NCBI GenBank assembly: GCA_964567855.1
Contig: CAZMOE010000005.1
Span: forward strand, 54,122 to 118,121
Length of the DNA stretch: 64,000 bases
Direction: 5' to 3'
Source of the DNA: Liminaster sp964567855
Lineage (GTDB): Bacteria > Bacteroidota > Bacteroidia > Bacteroidales > UBA3663
A model generated the notes under the pieces. The model was not told the origin of the DNA and ran no database searches. It saw nothing but the letters and a program-made list of their open reading frames with translations. Of the stretch, positions 1-7,408 are shown piece by piece. Made by a program: the position numbers and the translations under genes. Position 1 is the first letter of the stretch. Every line of letters starts with the position of its first letter.

Positions 1-996
1 CGGGTCATGACTATTCATCAGGCAAAGGGACTGGGCATGCCGGCCGTGATTATTCCGTTCGCCTCATGGCCTATGGATATCAAAGCGAGGGCTTCCGATT
101 TGCTATGGTGCGAGCCTAAGGAGGGGGGATTCGCCCGTGACAATCTGGTGCTGCCCATCAGATTGTCGAAGGAGCTTCCCCGGACGATTTTCCATCGGGA
201 ATATGAGGAAGAGAGGCTTCGCACGATGATTGATAACCTTAATACGGCCTATGTAGCCTTTACCCGTCCCAAAGAGGCACTGATTATGCTGGCGCCGACG
301 CCTGCTAAAAAGGCGGAAACTACCTTAGAGCGTCTTATTGCCGATTACGCCGGGCAGGATACGGGCATTTTTACCAATGGTCTCTGGGCCCGGTCCGGCG
401 ATTCGCTTCGTAACAAGGTAGCCTCTTCTTCCGGCGTGTCGTCAAGTGACGATCATGGTCGTAAGGGTGCTTCCCGCATTTCGGGAAGCGGTTCCGATTC
501 TGTTCGAGGTGAATTCCGTTTGCCGCGCCTCAGTCTCAAACAAAGTCGTCTGAAGAAAGAGGATGAGAAGATCCGCCGCGGCAATTGCATTCATACCGCT
601 CTTTCTGCCGTTACGACTGTCCGGGATGTGGACTGGCGTATCGATGTGCTTTATAACCAGGGCCTGCTGGATGAAACTCTGATCGGGCGCGGGGAGATGA
701 AAAAAATGCTTTATGACCTGGTTCGCCTGCCCGAGGCGGCCGATTGGTTCGGGGAGGAAAATACGGTCCTGAATGAACAGACGATTCTCTGCGACAATGA
801 CGATGTAAAACGCCCGGACCGCATCGTGATGCGCCCCGACGGGACGGTTATCGTGATCGATTATAAGACCGGACAGGAGCGGAGCGGTTATCGGGCACAG
901 GTACGGACCTACATGAAATTGTTGTCGGCAATGGGATTCGGTTCCGTAAGAGGATATCTCTGGTATATAGATACCGGCAAGATCGAGGCCGTGTGA
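1..996 (+). CDS. UvrD/AddA-type helicase-nuclease, C-terminal part (5' end outside window)
   Basis: The reading frame is open from base 1, so the gene starts upstream of the window. The visible part opens with TIHQAKGLG, a superfamily 1 helicase motif of the UvrD/AddA class. It continues with LNTAYVAFTRPKEAL, which matches motif VI of the same family. Near visible residues 268-290 it reads RPDRIVM...VIVIDYKTG, the D...DYK core of a PD-(D/E)XK (RecB-like) nuclease. Together these indicate the C-terminal half of an ATP-dependent exonuclease that processes double-strand breaks, like AddA or its Bacteroidetes counterpart. It converges on cdaA with only a 42-bp gap. The family call is firm, but the exact subunit name cannot be fixed without the N-terminus. 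Confidence 0.85.
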   Translation, partial: RVMTIHQAKGLGMPAVIIPFASWPMDIKARASDLLWCEPKEGGFARDNLVLPIRLSKELPRTIFHREYEEERLRTMIDNLNTAYVAFTRPKEALIMLAPTPAKKAETTLERLIADYAGQDTGIFTNGLWARSGDSLRNKVASSSGVSSSDDHGRKGASRISGSGSDSVRGEFRLPRLSLKQSRLKKEDEKIRRGNCIHTALSAVTTVRDVDWRIDVLYNQGLLDETLIGRGEMKKMLYDLVRLPEAADWFGEENTVLNEQTILCDNDDVKRPDRIVMRPDGTVIVIDYKTGQERSGYRAQVRTYMKLLSAMGFGSVRGYLWYIDTGKIEAV

Positions 997-1038
997 GTCT
1001 CCAGGCCGTCCGGGCGTCTGCGCAGGAAATCGGCCGGA

Positions 1039-1806
1039 TCAGTCGATTTTCTTGATCAGCAGTTCTTGCAGGCGGTTGGTCGAAAGGTTCCTGTAGAGTT
1101 TTGAACGATAGGCAAGTGTGATGCCCCCGGTCTCTTCGGAGACCACGACCACTTTTGCATCGGAAACCTCAGCTAGGCCGAGAGCCGAGCGATGGCGCAG
1201 GCCGCAAGCTTTGGGAATGTGGGGATCATGTGAAACAGGCAGGATACATGATGCTGCCACGATGCGGTCTCCGGCCACGATCATGGCACCGTCGTGTAGC
1301 GGGCTGTTCTTGAAAAATATATTTTCTATGAGGCGGGTTGACACGATGGCGTCGATATGGTCGCCGGTGGAGCTGAAACGGCTGAGGTCGTCGAGTTGTC
1401 GGATGACGATAAGGGCTCCCAGCTTCTGCTCGGACATGTTTTTACAGGCCAGCACTATGCGGTCTATCGTCTGGTGGGCATCTTCTTCTTTGATTTGTGC
1501 CTTATTGAAGAAGCGAAGGATGGAATGCCATTGGCGACGGGATCCGACCCGGATAAGCATCTGCCGGATTTCTTCCTGAAAGATGATGACGAGGGCTACG
1601 GCACCCACACTGAAAACCTGGTCCATGATAGAGCCTAACAGGCGCATTCTGAATACTTGAGAAACTAAAATCCAGAATAATATCAGTGAAATAATGCCTG
1701 TGAAAATCGTGATGGTGCCGCTTTGTTTCATCATCTTGTAAAGATAGAAAAGCAAAATGGCCACTACCAGAATGTCGATAAAATCTTTAATGCCAAAGTC
1801 CCACAC
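1039..1806 (-). CDS. cdaA: diadenylate cyclase CdaA
   Basis: This 255-residue membrane protein should make the second messenger c-di-AMP from two ATP. The first ~80 residues hold three hydrophobic segments. A DisA_N (DAC) domain follows, with the signature SPLHDGAMIV (DGA at 172-174) and GLRHRSALGL (RHR at 204-206); both motifs line the ATP site in known DAC enzymes. The length matches the family. It lies 84 bp downstream of folP on the same strand with no visible terminator between them, so co-transcription is likely. No glmM lies beside it here, unlike the Firmicutes arrangement. Confidence 0.93.
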   Translation of the reverse strand: MWDFGIKDFIDILVVAILLFYLYKMMKQSGTITIFTGIISLILFWILVSQVFRMRLLGSIMDQVFSVGAVALVIIFQEEIRQMLIRVGSRRQWHSILRFFNKAQIKEEDAHQTIDRIVLACKNMSEQKLGALIVIRQLDDLSRFSSTGDHIDAIVSTRLIENIFFKNSPLHDGAMIVAGDRIVAASCILPVSHDPHIPKACGLRHRSALGLAEVSDAKVVVVSEETGGITLAYRSKLYRNLSTNRLQELLIKKID

Positions 1807-1890
1807 GGTTGTCGATATTTTTGATGGTTATTGTTATTTTCATTTTTACGAAAGTGAAAAAGGGGGCGAGGATATGATTTTCGCGTCGGT

Positions 1891-2721
1891 TTAAATGCTG
1901 TATTTTTTTACCGCTTTCCATATTTTTACCGCTTCTACGGCCTCACGGACGTCGTGGACCCTCAAGATGTCAGCCCCCGATTGGAGAGCTAAGGTGTTGA
2001 GCACCGTCGTACCGTTGAGGGCTTGTCCTGCATCCGTGTCAAGCAGCCGGTAGATCATGCTTTTCCGCGAAATGCCTACCAAAAGTGGTAACCCGGCCAT
2101 TTTTAGTGCCGGCAATCCGGCAAAAAGCCGGTAGTTTTGCTCCAATGTTTTCGCAAAACCGAAGCCAGGATCTAAAATGATCTGTCGGACTCCGGCCTGT
2201 CGTAGCCGGGCAACTTGTCCGATGAAGAATGCCTGTATCTCGTTGATAAGATTCTCGTATCCGGTCATGTTTTGCATGGTGCGTGGTGTGCCGCGCATGT
2301 GCATTAATATATAGGGTACTTGCAGCGCGGCTGCGGTCTCGAACATCCGGCAGTCCAGTGTTCCGCCGCTGACGTCGTTGATGATCTCTGCCCCATATTC
2401 CCGGACACAACGCTCGGCGACTTCAGCCCGGAACGTGTCTATGGAAACCGGTATTCCCCGGGCCTCTTCCTTGATGATGGGCAGGGCCTGGGCCAGGCGT
2501 TCCATTTCTTCTTCGACCGAAATTTCTGTCGCGTCGGGGCGGGTGGAATAGGCCCCGACATCGATAATGTCTCCACCTTCGGCGGCGATCTGTCTGACCC
2601 GTGCGGCAATGGCTTTTTCATTGCGGCAACGGCTATGGGCATAAAAGGAATCCGGCGTCACGTTGAGGATACCCATTACGATCGGCATTTTGCTGTCTGA
2701 CAGCATGCTTTTTTTGTCCAT
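1891..2721 (-). CDS. folP: dihydropteroate synthase
   Basis: FolP condenses p-aminobenzoate with dihydropterin pyrophosphate in folate synthesis. Conserved TIM-barrel segments are present in order: MGILNVTPDSF, DVGAYSTRPDA (the usual GGESTRPG loop), INDVSGG, ILMHMRGTP, DPGFGFAKT, GISRKSM and a closing RVHDV. A longer frame reaches a TTG at 2751. I place the start at the ATG ending at 2721 (276 aa), because a good minus-strand promoter (-7 box 2749-2756) overlaps the TTG. A degenerate copy of the 5' third of this gene sits at 3688-3870. Confidence 0.93.
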   Translation of the reverse strand: MDKKSMLSDSKMPIVMGILNVTPDSFYAHSRCRNEKAIAARVRQIAAEGGDIIDVGAYSTRPDATEISVEEEMERLAQALPIIKEEARGIPVSIDTFRAEVAERCVREYGAEIINDVSGGTLDCRMFETAAALQVPYILMHMRGTPRTMQNMTGYENLINEIQAFFIGQVARLRQAGVRQIILDPGFGFAKTLEQNYRLFAGLPALKMAGLPLLVGISRKSMIYRLLDTDAGQALNGTTVLNTLALQSGADILRVHDVREAVEAVKIWKAVKKYSI

Positions 2722-2748
2722 ATTGATCTGTTTATCGGCTTTGAATTG

Positions 2749-2779
2749 CAAAGAAACGGCAAAAATGAAATAAAAGCAA
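2749..2779 (-). promoter_or_regulatory. folP promoter (Bacteroidetes type)
   Basis: Read on the minus strand, TTG (2777-2779), a 20-bp spacer and TTTCTTTG (2749-2756) approximate the TTTG/TAnnTTTG consensus. The predicted start of transcription is near 2743, about 20 nt before the chosen folP ATG. In the duplicated copy (about 3918-3950) the -7 box is altered. Confidence 0.55.
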
Positions 2780-2910
2780 GCATTTTTATATGCTTTTTCC
2801 GCGTTTATGCTACATTATATGGAAAACTCTTTATCTTTACAGCGTAAAATATGCTATGTCTCATTTCCGGGAGCACGACGGGCAGGTTTACGTGCATAAA
2901 CAATTTTTAA

Positions 2911-3067
2911 ATGTATCAGGTTATGATCGAAACGTTCAAGGCAAAAGATACCATGTCGCAGGTTTATTGGATTGCCGTTCTTTTGACCAATATCGTTTTT
3001 GAGGTTCAGAAGATCTGGATCTGTCGAAGTTTTTGACGGGAATGTCGTGGCGGTCGAATTGATTTGA
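2911..3067 (+). pseudogene. nfeD remnant with internal deletion
   Basis: The first ~100 bp align with the start of the intact nfeD gene at 4092 (both begin ATGTAT and share the motif YWIA). The last ~30 bp align with its 3' end (GTCGAATTGATTTGA). About 420 bp in the middle, which would encode the membrane segments and most of the OB fold, are missing and the frame is broken. It lies just before the truncated SPFH copy. Confidence 0.8.
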
Positions 3068-3132
3068 TTGGCTTTTCGTTTTGTAACTCTCATTTGAATT
3101 ACTTATTTCATTAACCCTTAAAAATAAAAATT

Positions 3133-3699
3133 ATGGCTTTGAATTTTATTCTTCCTATTGGCTGGATCGTTGTTGCGATCGTGCTTTTTTCGGCATTGAT
3201 TAAATGTTTCCGCTGTTGTCCTTCCGACAAGATTTTGGTTATTTACGGAAAATCCGGTAGTAAAGGTTCTGTGAAATGTGTTTATGGCGGCTGTACATTT
3301 GTTTGGCCTATTATTCAGGATTATTCCTATCTTAGTTTGACTCCGATCTCTATCGAGGCTAATCTGACCAATGTGCTCAATCGTCAGAACATCCGTGTCG
3401 ATGTGTCATGTCTATTCATAGTCGGTATCTCTACGGAAGCGGACTCTATGAACAACGCTGCAGAGCATTTGTTGGGACTTCCCGCTTCGGACATCCAGAA
3501 AATGGCGCGGGATATTCTTCTCGCTCAGCTTCGTCCCGTTATCGCCTCTATGAGTATCGAAGAATTGGACTCCGGTCGCGATAAATTCCAGGAGAATATC
3601 ATGAAGAACGCAGAGATAGAGCTGAAAAAGATCGGTTTGAAGCTCATCAATATGAACGTTACCGATATCAAGGACAGATCTGGTATTCTTTCTCGGTAA
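3133..3699 (+). pseudogene. truncated SPFH/flotillin copy
   Basis: The 188-residue frame starts MALNFILPIG and follows the intact flotillin at 4734 through the membrane anchor and most of the SPFH domain (to NVTDIKD). It then runs into inverted folP sequence and stops after ILSR. The coiled-coil and flotillin C-terminus are absent. The frame has stayed open despite many substitutions, including several in conserved positions (RRCPSD to CCPSD, PCRFTV to SCLFIV). A short membrane-bound SPFH protein could still be made; a non-functional relic of the duplication is more likely. Confidence 0.7.
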
Positions 3700-3870
3700 A
3701 GGGTTCTTTGGCGGCGGGGCAGGTGGAACTGGTTCCGACATCGATGATGCCTCCTCCTTCGGCGGCGATCGGTCTGGCTCGTGCGACAATGGCTTTTTCA
3801 TTGCGGCAATGGCTATGGGCGTAAAGGACATCCGTAGTTGTATCGAGGAGGCCCATTACAAGTGGCGTCT
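3688..3870 (-). pseudogene. folP 5' fragment (duplicated, decayed)
   Basis: On the minus strand the translation keeps recognisable folP pieces: AHSHCRNEKAIVAR corresponds to AHSRCRNEKAIAAR in the intact gene, followed by the IAAEGG and ID(V)G segments. The catalytic NVTPDSF loop has degraded to DTTTDVLY and only about 60 codons remain. It marks the left edge of duplication copy 2. Confidence 0.75.
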
Positions 3871-4012
3871 TATCGTTTGATAACAGGCTTTTGGGGACTA
3901 TATTGATCTGTTTATCGTCTTTAAGACGCAGAGAAATGGCGAAAATGAAATAAAAACAAGCATTTTTTTATGCTTTTTGAACTTTTATGTTACAATGTGT
4001 GATAAAATTCTT

Positions 4013-4020
4013 TATCTTTA
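4013..4020 (+). promoter_or_regulatory. probable -7 element for nfeD-flotillin operon
   Basis: TATCTTTA resembles the TAnnTTTG element and lies about 70 bp before nfeD. The same octamer is retained in the duplicated copy (2832-2839), in the best conserved stretch of the two leaders. No clear TTG is seen 19-21 bp upstream. Confidence 0.4.
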
Positions 4021-4091
4021 CAGCGTAAAACAGGCCATGCTGCAATTCCCTGGAGCAGACAAGCCGGTTTTATTATAAAGAACTTTTTTAA

Positions 4092-4667
4092 ATGTATTTT
4101 GTTATGATCGAAGCATTCAAGGCAATGGATACTATGTTGCAGGTCTATTGGATTGCGGCTCTCTTAGCGAGTGTAGTTTTTGTGGTCCAGGCCATAGGTA
4201 CTTTTATCGGTTTTGACGCCGATACCGATTTCGATGGCGGCGATATGGATTTTGATACCGATGGTTTTAATTTGGTTTCAGTCAAGACGATTGTTTGTTT
4301 CATTCTTGGTTTCGGATGGACCGGTGTTTTGTATTACGACTCGGTCGAAAGCCTTTGGCTTCTTAACCTGATGGCTTGCGGCGTCGGCCTGGTGTTTATG
4401 TTTATCATTGCGCTTTTGCTGCGTCAGATGATGAAATTGACACAGGACAACTCATTCCGAATCATTACAACGGTTGGTAAGACCGCCGAAGTTTATCTGC
4501 GTATTCCGGCCGCTAAAGGCGATACCGGTAAGATCACTGTCAGCGTAGACGGATCTGTCCATGAACTGGAGGCTATTACCAATGGCGATGCCGACATTCC
4601 GACCGGAAGCAGGGTCCGTATTGTCGAGACCGTGGATGAAAATACAGTAGTCGTCGAATTGATTTGA
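4092..4667 (+). CDS. NfeD-like membrane protein
   Basis: This 191-residue protein has an N-terminal hydrophobic helix (about 15-38), an Asp-rich exposed loop (DADTDFDGGDMDFDTDG), two further membrane helices (about 65-110) and a C-terminal soluble domain of about 80 residues with the beta-rich look of the NfeD OB fold. NfeD proteins are encoded next to SPFH/flotillin genes and are thought to work with them in membrane microdomains. The flotillin gene follows after 66 bp, which supports that link. Translation may instead start at the second Met (4104). A decayed copy lies at 2911-3067. Confidence 0.85.
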   Translation: MYFVMIEAFKAMDTMLQVYWIAALLASVVFVVQAIGTFIGFDADTDFDGGDMDFDTDGFNLVSVKTIVCFILGFGWTGVLYYDSVESLWLLNLMACGVGLVFMFIIALLLRQMMKLTQDNSFRIITTVGKTAEVYLRIPAAKGDTGKITVSVDGSVHELEAITNGDADIPTGSRVRIVETVDENTVVVELI

Positions 4668-4733
4668 TTGGCTTTTCGTTTTGTAACTCTCATTTGAATT
4701 ACTTATTTCATTAACCCTTAAAAAATAAAAATT

Positions 4734-6122
4734 ATGGATTTGAATTTCATTCTTCCTATTGGCGGGATTGTTGTTGCGATCGTGCTTTTTTCAGCATTGA
4801 TTAAACGTTTCCGCCGTTGTCCTTCCGACAAGATTTTGGTCATTTACGGAAAGGCAGGAAAAGGTTCTGCGAAGTGTATTCACGGTGGCGGTTCTTTTGT
4901 ATGGCCTATTATTCAGGATTATTCCTATCTTAGTTTGACTCCGATTTCCATCGAGGCCAATTTGACCAGTGCGCTCAGTCGCCAGAATATCCGTGTCGAT
5001 GTGCCTTGCCGTTTCACGGTTGGTATTTCGACCGAAGCCGACTCCATGAATAATGCCGCCGAGCGTTTGCTGGGTCTTTCGGCTACGGATATCCAGGAAA
5101 TGGCGCGGGATATTCTGTTCGGTCAGCTTCGTCTCGTTATCGCCTCTATGAGTATCGAGGAATTGAACTCAGATCGTGACAAATTCCAGGAGAATATCAA
5201 GAAAAACGTCGAGATCGAGTTGAAAAAAATCGGCTTGAAGCTCATCAACGTGAATGTAACCGATATTAAGGATGAGTCCGGATATATCGAGGCGCTTGGT
5301 CGCGAGGCTGCCGCCAAGGCGATCAACGAAGCCAAGGTGAGCGTGGCAGAACAGGATAAAATTGGTGAGATCGGTAAGGCCGAAGCTTTGAAAGAGGCCC
5401 GTATCCGTACCTCGGAGGCTAATGCCAAGGCTATCCAGGGTGAAAATGCGGCTAAAGTGGAAATTGCCAATTCCGATTCTTTGCGCCGTGAAAAGGAGGC
5501 CGAGGCTCAACGTCGTGCCATCGCCGCGGAAAAGGTTCAGCAAGCCAAGGCATTGGAAGAGGCCTATGCGGCAGAAAAAGAAGCTGAGTTGGCCCGTGCC
5601 GAGCGTGAACGTTCAACACAACAGGCCAACGTGATTGTGCCTCAGGAAATCGAGAAACGCAGAAAGATTATCGAAGCCGAAGCTGAAGCCGAGAAGAAAC
5701 GTGTAAATGCAAAAGGTGAGGCCGATGCTATTTTCGCTAAGATGGAGGCAGAAGCAAAGGGTCTCTATGAAATTCTGACTAAGCAGGCTGACGGTTACGA
5801 CCGGATGATCCAGGCCGCAGGCGGAGATGCTACCAAGGCCTATACGCTGCTTTTGCTTGAGAAGTTGCCGGATCTTGTGAAGACTCAGGTTGAAGCCATT
5901 AAGGGCATTAACATCGATAAGGTTACTGTTTGGGACAGCGGTAGCAGTGCGGACGGCAAAGGTTCAACGGCTAATTTTTTAAGCGGTCTGATGAAGTCTG
6001 TTCCTCCGTTGAATGAGCTTTTCGAGCAGGCCGGCATGAACCTTCCGGAATATCTCGGTAAGAAAGAGGAAGTCGTAGAGGCCGAAGAGGTGCCTACAGC
6101 AACCGGTTATAGTAAGAAATAA
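4734..6122 (+). CDS. SPFH/flotillin-family protein
   Basis: This 462-residue protein has an N-terminal membrane anchor (about 4-24), an SPFH/band 7 domain (about 30-190), and a long Ala/Glu/Lys-rich coiled coil (about 190-345) with the EA repeats typical of flotillins. A conserved C-terminal flotillin segment follows (LLLEKLPDLVKTQ, then a Gly/Ser linker). Flotillins oligomerise on the inner membrane and organise membrane domains; this role is known from other bacteria and is inferred here. It follows nfeD by 66 bp and is closed by a strong terminator at 6145-6173. Confidence 0.9.
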   Translation: MDLNFILPIGGIVVAIVLFSALIKRFRRCPSDKILVIYGKAGKGSAKCIHGGGSFVWPIIQDYSYLSLTPISIEANLTSALSRQNIRVDVPCRFTVGISTEADSMNNAAERLLGLSATDIQEMARDILFGQLRLVIASMSIEELNSDRDKFQENIKKNVEIELKKIGLKLINVNVTDIKDESGYIEALGREAAAKAINEAKVSVAEQDKIGEIGKAEALKEARIRTSEANAKAIQGENAAKVEIANSDSLRREKEAEAQRRAIAAEKVQQAKALEEAYAAEKEAELARAERERSTQQANVIVPQEIEKRRKIIEAEAEAEKKRVNAKGEADAIFAKMEAEAKGLYEILTKQADGYDRMIQAAGGDATKAYTLLLLEKLPDLVKTQVEAIKGINIDKVTVWDSGSSADGKGSTANFLSGLMKSVPPLNELFEQAGMNLPEYLGKKEEVVEAEEVPTATGYSKK

Positions 6123-6144
6123 AGTATTTATTGACTGAAAAGAG

Positions 6145-6173
6145 AAGGCGGGATATTTTGTCCCGCCTTTTTG
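6145..6173 (+). terminator. intrinsic terminator after flotillin gene
   Basis: A 9-bp stem, AAGGCGGGA (6145-6153) with TCCCGCCTT (6161-6169), encloses a 7-nt loop and is followed by a T run. It lies 22 bp after the flotillin stop codon. Confidence 0.9.
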
Positions 6174-6352
6174 TATCTGACCGGTCGTTTTTTTATGGAC
6201 GGATTCTAATTTCAGGAAATAGCTGCCATTTCTGCCGGATTTTTATTCTCTGGGTCGGGTACGGATGCCGTTTCTTTTCTATAATGTGTTTGCAATAATG
6301 AAGAATGAGCATCTTTTTGGCCGGTATGATGGGGCAGTTCGTGGAAAAAACT

Positions 6353-6360
6353 TATCTTTG
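6353..6360 (+). promoter_or_regulatory. -7 element of cyclophilin gene promoter
   Basis: TATCTTTG is a perfect TAnnTTTG box, 32 bp before the chosen ATG at 6393. The -33 element is not obvious. Its position argues against the upstream TTG (6369) as the start codon. Confidence 0.6.
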
Positions 6361-6392
6361 CGCTCATATTGAACTCAATAAATGAAATTACT

Positions 6393-7142
6393 ATGGCAAA
6401 ACGTGTATTGATTAAGACCAGCAAGGGAAACATTATCGTCCGTTTATATGACGAGACGCCTTTGCATCGCGATAATTTTTTGAAATTGGCGGCCGAAGGA
6501 TATTATGACGGAACGTTATTTCATCGCGTGATTAAGGATTTTATGGTACAGGGGGGAGATCCTGACAGCAAGGGCGCTCCGGCCGGCAAACAGTTGGGAA
6601 CTGGCGGCCCGGATTATACCGTTGCCGCTGAATTTGTCTATCCACAGCTTTTTCATAAAAAGGGAGCGTTGGCCGCTGCACGTCAGGGGGATGAAATGAA
6701 TCCGGAAAAGCGTTCCAGTGGATCGCAGTTCTATATCGTCACCGGTCAGGTTTATAAAGAGGGGCAATTGGTCCAAATGGAGAAACAGATGGAGATGCAG
6801 CAGTTGCAATCTGTTTTCAACGGTCTCGTGGCAGAGCATCGTGATGAGATTCTGACTTTGCGCAAGAATCGCGATCAGGCAGGATTACAGGCTTTGCAGG
6901 AAAAATTGGAGAAAGAAACCTATGCTCGTGGCGAGAAGATGGGCACACCCAAGATGACGCCAGAACAGCGTGAGGCTTATACGACTATCGGTGGAGCTCC
7001 GTTCCTTGATAATCAGTATACTGTTTTCGGCGAGGTTGAAGAGGGACTTGAGGTGGTCGATGCCATTCAGCAGGTTGCAACTGCGCCGGGTGATCGTCCC
7101 AAAGAGGATGTTTCCATGTCTATGGAGGTATTGCCTGACTGA
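6393..7142 (+). CDS. cyclophilin-type peptidyl-prolyl isomerase
   Basis: The 249-residue protein has a cyclophilin fold in two parts. The first ~115 residues carry LFHRVIKDFMVQGGDP (the catalytic Arg region) and GSQFYIV. The last ~40 carry LDNQYTVFGEV and the closing strand. Between them (about 118-190) is a charged helical insertion rich in Gln, Glu and Lys that ordinary bacterial PpiA/PpiB lack but Bacteroidetes cyclophilins often have. No signal peptide is seen, so a cytoplasmic foldase is most likely. The ATG at 6393 is preferred to the TTG at 6369 because transcription should start near 6366. Confidence 0.88.
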   Translation: MAKRVLIKTSKGNIIVRLYDETPLHRDNFLKLAAEGYYDGTLFHRVIKDFMVQGGDPDSKGAPAGKQLGTGGPDYTVAAEFVYPQLFHKKGALAAARQGDEMNPEKRSSGSQFYIVTGQVYKEGQLVQMEKQMEMQQLQSVFNGLVAEHRDEILTLRKNRDQAGLQALQEKLEKETYARGEKMGTPKMTPEQREAYTTIGGAPFLDNQYTVFGEVEEGLEVVDAIQQVATAPGDRPKEDVSMSMEVLPD

Positions 7143-7256
7143 AAAGAGATCGTTTACTGTTGATTCCGGCCCATTTTCATATAAACCATGGCGTCGGATT
7201 TTCGGGCCGTCTTTCCGGTTATCATGAAAGAGGGCCCGGCTGGAAATCAGATAGGA

Positions 7257-7294
7257 AAGCGATGGATGTTCCGGATCCGGGACATCCATCGCTT
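7257..7294. terminator. 13-bp hairpin, probable terminator
   Basis: A perfect 13-bp inverted repeat (7257-7269 with 7282-7294, 12-nt loop) lies 115 bp after the cyclophilin gene. No clear T run follows, so it may be a rho-type or processing signal rather than a classical terminator. Confidence 0.5.
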
Positions 7295-7371
7295 GTTCGG
7301 TAAGAGGGTCCTGTTGTTATAAGAAAAATTAAAAAAACGTCCGGATACCGGTTTTATATCGGCAAAAAAGC

Positions 7372-7379
7372 TACTTTTG
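7372..7379 (+). promoter_or_regulatory. -7 element for TonB receptor / HMA operon
   Basis: TACTTTTG fits TAnnTTTG and lies 30 bp before the GTG start of the receptor gene. The -33 box is poorly conserved. Confidence 0.5.
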
Positions 7380-7408
7380 CAATTTAAAATGGAAAAGGTG
7401 AAAGTATT

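Larger units (their letters stand above)
2511..3686. repeat. Tandem duplication, copy 1 (folP 5' part - nfeD remnant - SPFH fragment)
   Basis: The interval from inside folP (about 2511) to about 3686 is repeated at about 3687-5285 in the same order and orientation. Anchors: the divergent promoter region (c2829 matches c4010, offset 1181) and the SPFH start codons (3133 and 4734, offset 1601). The offset change of about 420 bp is an internal deletion in the copy-1 nfeD. Divergence is substantial, so the event is old. Confidence 0.85.
3687..5285. repeat. Tandem duplication, copy 2 (folP fragment - nfeD - SPFH 5' part)
   Basis: This is the second unit of the duplication. It begins with a decayed minus-strand folP fragment and runs through the intact nfeD gene into the intact flotillin gene. 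The junction with copy 1 is where the SPFH fragment switches abruptly to folP-derived sequence, near 3686. Confidence 0.85.
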
